Positions 7,046-11,533 of a DNA stretch of 11,533 nucleotides are shown here, piece after piece. The notes beneath the pieces are model-generated. The model did no database searches. It was given only the letters and a program-made list of their open reading frames with translations, and was not told the DNA's origin. The translations under genes and the position numbers were made by a program. Numbering within the stretch: position 1 is the stretch's first letter; the number at the start of each line of letters is the position of its first letter. This DNA comes from Brevibacillus sp. Its GTDB lineage: Bacteria; Bacillota; Bacilli; Brevibacillales; Brevibacillaceae. The stretch is from contig JARDZO010000181.1 of assembly GCA_029240815.1 (NCBI GenBank), positions 1 to 11,533 of the forward strand, in the 5' to 3' direction.

Positions 7046-8923
7046 CTATGGTCTGATCGATTGGGGATGAAACCAGATTTTATCGAAGTCCAGCCAGCCT
7101 GAAGTGTTAATGGTAACCCCGCGCACCGACTGGTGAAAGGATGTATTGCTCTTTTTATAGACGAGGTAGAGGATCGAATGCGTTTGCTTCATCAACGATT
7201 CCAGCTCATCGAGGAGCTCCTGGCGTCTGGAGGCGCCCATTTCACGGAAAATCGCTTCTGTCAGCTGTTTGACTTGCTCATCTGTCTGCGAATCAAAAGC
7301 CGCGAGGAAGTAATTCTTTTGCAAATACATCTCCATCTCGCAGATCTCGTCTCCGGTAAATACGTTTCCAAACAATCGACCATCGTAGTGCTCCCAATCC
7401 TCGTAATCCATCAATTCTTCGACAGGCTTCACGTCCATCACGATATGGATCCCGAATGACGCAAGGCGGTCTCGAATCCAAACGGCGTCTTCCTCGTGAT
7501 ACGGATTCGAAGCGACACGGAATACTTCCCCCCGATAGCCGCTTTCCTGCAATAAATCGTGAATCTCTGCACGACTCAACGCCGCTTCCTCTGCCCTGCC
7601 CGTATTCGCATGGTGCGGACGAAACCCTCGGGCCGGAAAGACGAGGTCCCCGCCCAAATCCTCAATCATTTGTTGCCGATCGATGATATGGTGCAGAGCT
7701 CGCCGAAATGCAGGGTGATTCTGTGGTCCTTCTTTCCATTGATGAAAGACTAGCAGCGTGCAGCAGGCAAACAGAATTTCTGTATCCATCCATCCACAGC
7801 TCTCACTCAGCTGCGCCTCCCGTTCTCCATGAGACGGATCCCCGTAGGACGTGAAAACAGATGTCCAGTCCGGTTCTTTTAGCCGACCTGGTTCCATATC
7901 GGGCAAGATCAGCACCTCGACCCGATCCAGCTGTGGCCTGCCGCGAAAATGAGCGGGAAATGCCTCTAGTACACAGATTCCATCCCGCATGGTCGTGACT
8001 TGGAACGGGCCTGTGCCGACAGGATTCCGGGAAAACTCAGCTTCCCCCCTCCGCACAACGACATCCTCTGGAAGGATACTCGCTGGAACCGTTGATAAAA
8101 AGCGCAGAAACAACGAATTTGCTTGCTTCAATTGGATGTGTACCGTTTTATGATCGAGTGCCTCTACTTGTGCGATGTCTTGAAACATCCAGCTCGATTC
8201 AAAGCGCTCCGGGCGCAATCGAACACGATCAAGGGAAAACACAACGTCGTGGGCCGTAAGCTCCCGTCCATGATGAAACATGATGCTCTTTTTCAAATGA
8301 AACGTCCATGCTCGCCCGTCCTCACTGGTCTCCCAAGAATGAGCGATGCTTGGCTTTATGGTACGTCTATCCGGATCATATTCGACCAATGTATTAAACA
8401 ACTGTCCACCGATATGGGCATCAAACGTGTAATAAGACAACGCAGGGTCCAACGTGACAATATTGCGGTAGACAGGAAAACGCAAAGTATCCTCCAGCTT
8501 GTCTGAAACCATCTGAGTCGTGAAGCCCATTCCATCAGACAGCCAATCCATCAATCGATTCTTGGCTGAATTGCCGCCAAATCGGTTCATCAGCTCCATC
8601 GCCTCATTGACTTCTCCCCGCTCCATCTTGACCTTTACTTCCTGGAGCAGAATTTCCTCGGAATCAGCCTGCAGGGTCAGTACAGAAGTATGACCACGTC
8701 CTCGACCTGCCTGCCAATCAATCCAGCCGAGCTCGCAAAGCTTGCGAATGATGATTTTCGTATAACGGGGGGTGCAATGCCATATGCCCGTGAGCTTTTC
8801 TACTGTCACAGGGAAAGCAACATGGATTTCCCGATCGCTAAAATACGACCGAAGCTCTAAAAAATGAAGAACGGTCAGCATACAGGACCTCATTTCTTTA
8901 CTAGAAAAGGTGAATGAACTCAC
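7046..8923 (-). CDS. SgrR-like transcriptional regulator (winged helix plus solute-binding domain)
   Basis: This protein has 625 residues. Residues about 12-90 form a winged-helix DNA-binding domain: TVEKLTGIWHCTPRYTKIII is the recognition region and WIDWQAGRGRGHTSVLTL the wing. Residues about 145-600 match the family 5 (oligopeptide/DppA-type) solute-binding fold, with LEDTLRFPVYRNIVTLDP, GGQLFNTLVEYD, WTFHLKKSIMFHHG, LTAHDVVFSLDRV and NPVGTGPFQV. This fusion defines the SgrR group; E. coli SgrR (551 residues) senses sugar-phosphate stress. There is no signal peptide, so it is cytoplasmic and the binding domain probably senses a small ligand. The start is a GTG at 8923 with a modest AAGGG; an ATG at 8893 lacks a ribosome site. 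It is divergent from an MFS transporter, which it likely regulates along with itself. The ligand is unknown. Confidence 0.9.
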   Translation of the reverse strand: MSSFTFSSKEMRSCMLTVLHFLELRSYFSDREIHVAFPVTVEKLTGIWHCTPRYTKIIIRKLCELGWIDWQAGRGRGHTSVLTLQADSEEILLQEVKVKMERGEVNEAMELMNRFGGNSAKNRLMDWLSDGMGFTTQMVSDKLEDTLRFPVYRNIVTLDPALSYYTFDAHIGGQLFNTLVEYDPDRRTIKPSIAHSWETSEDGRAWTFHLKKSIMFHHGRELTAHDVVFSLDRVRLRPERFESSWMFQDIAQVEALDHKTVHIQLKQANSLFLRFLSTVPASILPEDVVVRRGEAEFSRNPVGTGPFQVTTMRDGICVLEAFPAHFRGRPQLDRVEVLILPDMEPGRLKEPDWTSVFTSYGDPSHGEREAQLSESCGWMDTEILFACCTLLVFHQWKEGPQNHPAFRRALHHIIDRQQMIEDLGGDLVFPARGFRPHHANTGRAEEAALSRAEIHDLLQESGYRGEVFRVASNPYHEEDAVWIRDRLASFGIHIVMDVKPVEELMDYEDWEHYDGRLFGNVFTGDEICEMEMYLQKNYFLAAFDSQTDEQVKQLTEAIFREMGASRRQELLDELESLMKQTHSILYLVYKKSNTSFHQSVRGVTINTSGWLDFDKIWFHPQSIRP

Positions 8924-8938
8924 TCAAATCATACCCTT

Positions 8939-8967
8939 TTTATCTTTTTCTAGATAGATATACTCAA
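8939..8967 (-). promoter_or_regulatory. promoter of the SgrR-like gene
   Basis: On the minus strand TTGAGT (8967-8962) and GATAAA (8944-8939) are spaced by 17 bp, each matching the sigma-A consensus in four of six places. The predicted transcript begins only about 10 nt before the GTG, which is short and leaves the start codon in some doubt. Confidence 0.4.
8941..8964 (+). promoter_or_regulatory. -10 region and dyad of the MFS transporter promoter
   Basis: TATACT at 8959-8964 is a good -10 for the transporter gene, but 17 bp upstream there is only CTTTTT, so the promoter probably needs an activator. TATCT-N6-AGATA (8941-8956) lies in the spacer and is a possible regulator site. The -10 overlaps the opposing -35 of the SgrR-like gene by three bases. 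Confidence 0.35.
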
Positions 8968-9001
8968 TGGTAAAGAGACAATTCCAGAGGGGGAGAACCA
9001 A

Positions 9002-10264
9002 ATGAATGGCTTCTTACAAAAGCTCCGAACGATGGCGGACTTCCATCCTGTCGCTTGGGGTGTCATTATCGGAACCTTCCTGTCACGTACAGGTTTTTTC
9101 ATGACCATTCCGTTTTTAGGTATTTATCTGGGGAAAGGGAAAGACATCGATCCTGCCACAGTTGGCGCGATTTTAGCCGCCAGCTTTTTGGTCGGGACCC
9201 TCTGCAGCTTTGTCGGAGGAGCGTTATCGGATCGACTGGGTCGATACCCGGTGATGATTGCGGCGATGGCTGCCTGGAGCCTAACCTTGCTGGGGTTCGC
9301 TTTCGCAGTGGAGATCTGGCAATTCTTCCTGATGAGCTGCTTGAATGGCCTCTGTCGAAGCATCTTCGAGCCGACCGCCCGTGCCTTGCTGGCGGATGTG
9401 ACGCCTCCCGAGCGCCGCACCGATGCCTTTCATGCCAGATATTTTGCCATCAATATTGGCGGTGCGATTGGTCCATTAGTGGGGCTGAAGCTGGGAGCAG
9501 GCAGTACTTCCTCGCTCTTGCCGTTTTACGTCAGTGCCGCCATCTTTGCCATCTACGCAATCGTCCTGGTCGTTTTCATGCTCACATTCCGACACGAGCT
9601 CCAGGAAAAGTCGTCTGGAACCACCCCGATGAATCAAATGATCCGCATTGTTTTTACGGATAAGGTGTTCCTCTATTTTCTCTTGGGCAACGTCTTTCTG
9701 GCAGGAGCCTATTCACACCTCGATACGACTTTGTCGCAGTTTATCGGTCACGATCGGGTCGAAGCCTATTCATTTCTGTTTATTATCAACACGCTCTCTG
9801 TCGTAATCCTGCAATACCCACTGGCAAAGCTGATGAAGCGTTATTCTTCCCTGACGGCCTTGAAGGCTGGTTGCCTTTTGTTCGGGCTGGGTCTGTTCGG
9901 ATTCGGACTCTTTGACAATCTGGCATTGCTGGCCCTTTCGATGGTTGTCTTTACGGCGGGTGAGATCTTGAGCTTTGTCATTGGCGATGTGCTGATCGGG
10001 GAAATTGCCCCCAGTCATTTGCGAGGAGCCTACTACGGTGCGAGTGGCTTTGCCTTTATCGGTCAGAGCGCCTGCGCGTGGTTCGGGGGAATTTTACTCA
10101 ACCTGTTGGGCTTCGGACAAGGTCCTGTCATCTTTGCCATTCTCATGCTGCTGACCTTTATCGCCTACCCATTTTTCCATCGCGGTCAACAGTTGTGGGA
10201 ATTGCGTCTCGGGCGCTCCGATACAAACCAGGTGTGCCAAGGCATGGAATTAACGAAAGGCTAA
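9002..10264 (+). CDS. MFS transporter, drug/sugar efflux type
   Basis: This is a 420-residue major facilitator protein with about twelve membrane segments, probably an exporter in the inner membrane. MFS motif A appears as GGALSDRLGRYPVM (72-85) between helices 2 and 3; SRTGFFMTIPFLGIYL in helix 1 and FEPTARALLADVTPPERR after helix 4 resemble the MdtH-like DHA1 group. A hydrophilic loop at about 196-212 joins the two halves. The ATG at 9002 follows AGAGGGGGAG at good spacing. It is divergent from an SgrR-like regulator, as setA is from sgrR in E. coli, although SetA sugar exporters are a different branch, so the substrate cannot be inferred from position alone. It is followed after 28 bp by a PEP-mutase-family enzyme in the same direction, with no terminator between. 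Confidence 0.92.
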   Translation: MNGFLQKLRTMADFHPVAWGVIIGTFLSRTGFFMTIPFLGIYLGKGKDIDPATVGAILAASFLVGTLCSFVGGALSDRLGRYPVMIAAMAAWSLTLLGFAFAVEIWQFFLMSCLNGLCRSIFEPTARALLADVTPPERRTDAFHARYFAINIGGAIGPLVGLKLGAGSTSSLLPFYVSAAIFAIYAIVLVVFMLTFRHELQEKSSGTTPMNQMIRIVFTDKVFLYFLLGNVFLAGAYSHLDTTLSQFIGHDRVEAYSFLFIINTLSVVILQYPLAKLMKRYSSLTALKAGCLLFGLGLFGFGLFDNLALLALSMVVFTAGEILSFVIGDVLIGEIAPSHLRGAYYGASGFAFIGQSACAWFGGILLNLLGFGQGPVIFAILMLLTFIAYPFFHRGQQLWELRLGRSDTNQVCQGMELTKG

Positions 10265-10292
10265 ATCATCCCCGTAACCAAGGAGTGTTTTC

Positions 10293-11072
10293 ATGACAAC
10301 GATTCAGCATTTCCATGCCCTCCATCATTCCGATGACTTACTGTTTTTGGGCAACGCCTGGGACATCCCCTCTGCACGCGCCCTGGAAAAAGGCGGTTTC
10401 AAAGCAATCGGTACGACCAGCTGGGGAATCGCACACGCACTCGGCTATACAGACGGAGAAAAAATAGATTTTGACCTGCATCTAGCTATCATCAAAAGGA
10501 TTGTCGAGCATGTGCAGATTCCGGTGACTGCTGATATCGAGGCAGGCTATGGGGAGGATGCTCCTGCTATCATCGAGAATGTGTTGCGGACGGCAAATGT
10601 GGGAGTCGCAGGCATCAACCTGGAAGATTCGCTCAAGCACCGGGCAGGCTTGCGGGACATCGCCCAGCACGGTGACCTTCTCCATAAAATCAGGACCGCG
10701 CTCGATAACAGCGGCTTTCACGACTTTTATATCAACGCCCGGATCGATACGTATTTTCAAAAAGAAGATCCGCTAGCGGAAACGATCGATCGAGCCAGAG
10801 TATATGTGGAGAGCGGAGCCAGCGGAATCTTTGTTCCTGGAGTAAAGGACGAGGCGGACATCCGAGCAATCGCTACCCAAGTAGCTGCACCTCTAAATGT
10901 TCTATCATTGCCTGGCCTTACAGATGGCAAGCTGCTCCGTACGTGGGGAGTAAAGCGCCTTAGCTTTGGCAATGCCTTGTATGACAAAATGGTCGCTTGT
11001 CTAGAAAGCCATGCAGCTTTGTTGTTTGAGACTACTGACACCGCTTCCTTGTATGAATCGGTTCGCTCCTGA
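10293..11072 (+). CDS. isocitrate lyase / PEP mutase superfamily enzyme
   Basis: This is a 259-residue cytoplasmic TIM-barrel enzyme of the PEP mutase / isocitrate lyase superfamily, which makes or breaks C-C or P-C bonds next to an oxyacid. Visible signatures are LFLGNAWDIPSARALE (17-32), the metal-site motif TADIEAGYG (79-87), GINLEDS (107-113) and NARIDTYF (148-155), where the family usually has NARTD. The loop after NLEDS reads LKHRAGLRD and lacks the isocitrate lyase KKCGH, so it is not an isocitrate lyase; it belongs to the short, largely uncharacterised PEP-mutase-like group that includes oxaloacetate hydrolases and methylisocitrate lyase relatives. The start ATG follows AAGGAG at nine bases. 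It is 28 bp behind the MFS gene and probably cotranscribed. No phosphonate synthesis genes are nearby, so true PEP mutase activity is unlikely. Confidence 0.88.
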   Translation: MTTIQHFHALHHSDDLLFLGNAWDIPSARALEKGGFKAIGTTSWGIAHALGYTDGEKIDFDLHLAIIKRIVEHVQIPVTADIEAGYGEDAPAIIENVLRTANVGVAGINLEDSLKHRAGLRDIAQHGDLLHKIRTALDNSGFHDFYINARIDTYFQKEDPLAETIDRARVYVESGASGIFVPGVKDEADIRAIATQVAAPLNVLSLPGLTDGKLLRTWGVKRLSFGNALYDKMVACLESHAALLFETTDTASLYESVRS

Positions 11073-11084
11073 TTCACGGGCCAG

Positions 11085-11122
11085 AAAGACCTCCTCTTGG
11101 TGAAGGGGGTCTTTTCCTTTTT
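11085..11122 (+). terminator. terminator of the MFS/PEP-mutase-like operon
   Basis: AGACCTCCT-cttggtga-AGGGGGTCT pairs over nine bases with one wobble, then TTTCCTTTTT. It lies 12 bp after the stop at 11072. The T-tract runs into the stop codon of the convergent oxidoreductase gene, which may share the hairpin, though its own side has only TTTCTGG. Confidence 0.88.
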
Positions 11123-11533
11123 ACTGAGCAATTCCTTTGAAATACCGATAGACCTGCTCTAATTTCTCTTCATGTCTCCCCTTCGGACTCTCCATGTTCC
11201 CAAACTCAAAGAACTTCACCTTTTTCATCCCTACAAATTGAAACAAGGCTCTTTTCATCAAGATTTTGTGAGCATTATTTAGCCAAAACAACGGATAATG
11301 CGTGGGCCCTTTCATCGACGAAATGCACACGACCGACTTCCCCGCAAGCAAGCCTTCAGGCAGCAGTCCCTTCTTGTCTCTGTAGGCAAAATCGGAAGCA
11401 AACATCTGGTCGATATATCCCAAGAGCATGGCAGGTGGTCGTCCCCACCAGATTGGATACACGAAAACGATTTTATCTGCCCAAGTAATCTGATTCCGAT
11501 ACTTCTCCAGCCGTGGATCGATGTGCATATCCC
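11121..11533 (-). CDS. NAD(P)H-dependent flavodoxin-fold oxidoreductase (partial, N-terminus missing)
   Basis: This is the C-terminal ~137 residues of a flavodoxin_2-family quinone or nitro-reductase (MdaB/KefF/YwrO type), a cytoplasmic FMN enzyme that reduces quinones or similar electrophiles with NAD(P)H. The diagnostic pattern WADKIVFVYPIWWGRPPAML (FMN and dimer contact) is present, followed by GYIDQMFASDFAYR, a glycine-rich linker LLAGKSVVCISS and the C-terminal EKLEQVYRYFKGIAQ. The ATG at 11528 is almost certainly internal: the frame is open to the edge, and DMHIDPRLEKY corresponds to the mid-protein stretch before the WAD motif in this family, so about 50-60 residues with the first beta-alpha unit lie outside. 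It is convergent with the operon on the left and shares its terminator region. It is not obviously linked to its neighbours' function. Confidence 0.9.
   Translation of the reverse strand, partial: DMHIDPRLEKYRNQITWADKIVFVYPIWWGRPPAMLLGYIDQMFASDFAYRDKKGLLPEGLLAGKSVVCISSMKGPTHYPLFWLNNAHKILMKRALFQFVGMKKVKFFEFGNMESPKGRHEEKLEQVYRYFKGIAQ

Noticed and set aside
8924..9001. An SgrS-like small RNA between the SgrR-like gene and the MFS gene
   Set aside because: The gap is only 78 bp and is filled by the two promoters and ribosome sites, with no hairpin plus T-run.
10293..11072. Phosphonate biosynthesis (true PEP mutase)
   Set aside because: No phosphonopyruvate decarboxylase or related gene is beside it, and the sequence belongs to the short, functionally diverse subgroup.

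Overview
The window looks like chromosomal DNA from a low-to-mid GC Gram-positive bacterium of the Brevibacillus/Paenibacillus type. This is inferred from strong GGAGG-type ribosome binding sites, TTG/GTG start use, a Bce-type ABC transporter, a YhgE/Pip protein and overall gene style; no marker gene fixes the genus. I see no tRNA, rRNA, insertion sequence, phage or CRISPR array. Most of it is ordinary metabolic, transport and envelope genes.

Layout, left to right. (1) Positions 1-1345, minus strand: a Bce/Vra-type ABC exporter, with the ATPase followed by an FtsX-like permease that runs off the left edge. Its upstream region (1380-1607) carries a near-consensus BceR-like operator, a 23-bp direct repeat in two copies and a 17-bp perfect dyad. 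(2) Positions 1652-2308, minus: a small secreted helical protein of unknown function with its own terminator. (3) Positions 2578-3960, plus: an NADP-type glutamate dehydrogenase, divergent from the secreted protein, with overlapping promoters and two small dyads between them and a strong terminator behind it. (4) Positions 3994-4133, minus: traces of a small ORF that appears to need a one-base frameshift. (5) Positions 4231-6906, minus: a large YhgE/Pip-family membrane protein whose extracytoplasmic region is built from tandem 17- and 18-residue repeats; a 29-nt dyad precedes it. (6) Positions 7046-8923, minus: an SgrR-like regulator (winged helix fused to a solute-binding-protein domain), divergent from (7) positions 9002-11072, plus: an MFS transporter and a PEP-mutase/isocitrate-lyase-family enzyme in a probable operon. 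(8) Positions 11121-11533, minus: the C-terminal part of a flavodoxin-fold NAD(P)H oxidoreductase.

Functional groups. The Bce-type transporter probably handles peptide antibiotics or envelope stress, but no two-component system is seen beside it in the window. The regulator/MFS/PEP-mutase-like cluster resembles the E. coli sgrR-setA arrangement (regulator divergent from a sugar-type MFS exporter), with an enzyme added; this is the most coherent local module. Nothing here is clearly a new defence or mobile system. The most unusual observations are the repeat architecture of the YhgE/Pip protein, the repeat-rich leader of the ABC operon, and the frameshifted small ORF.
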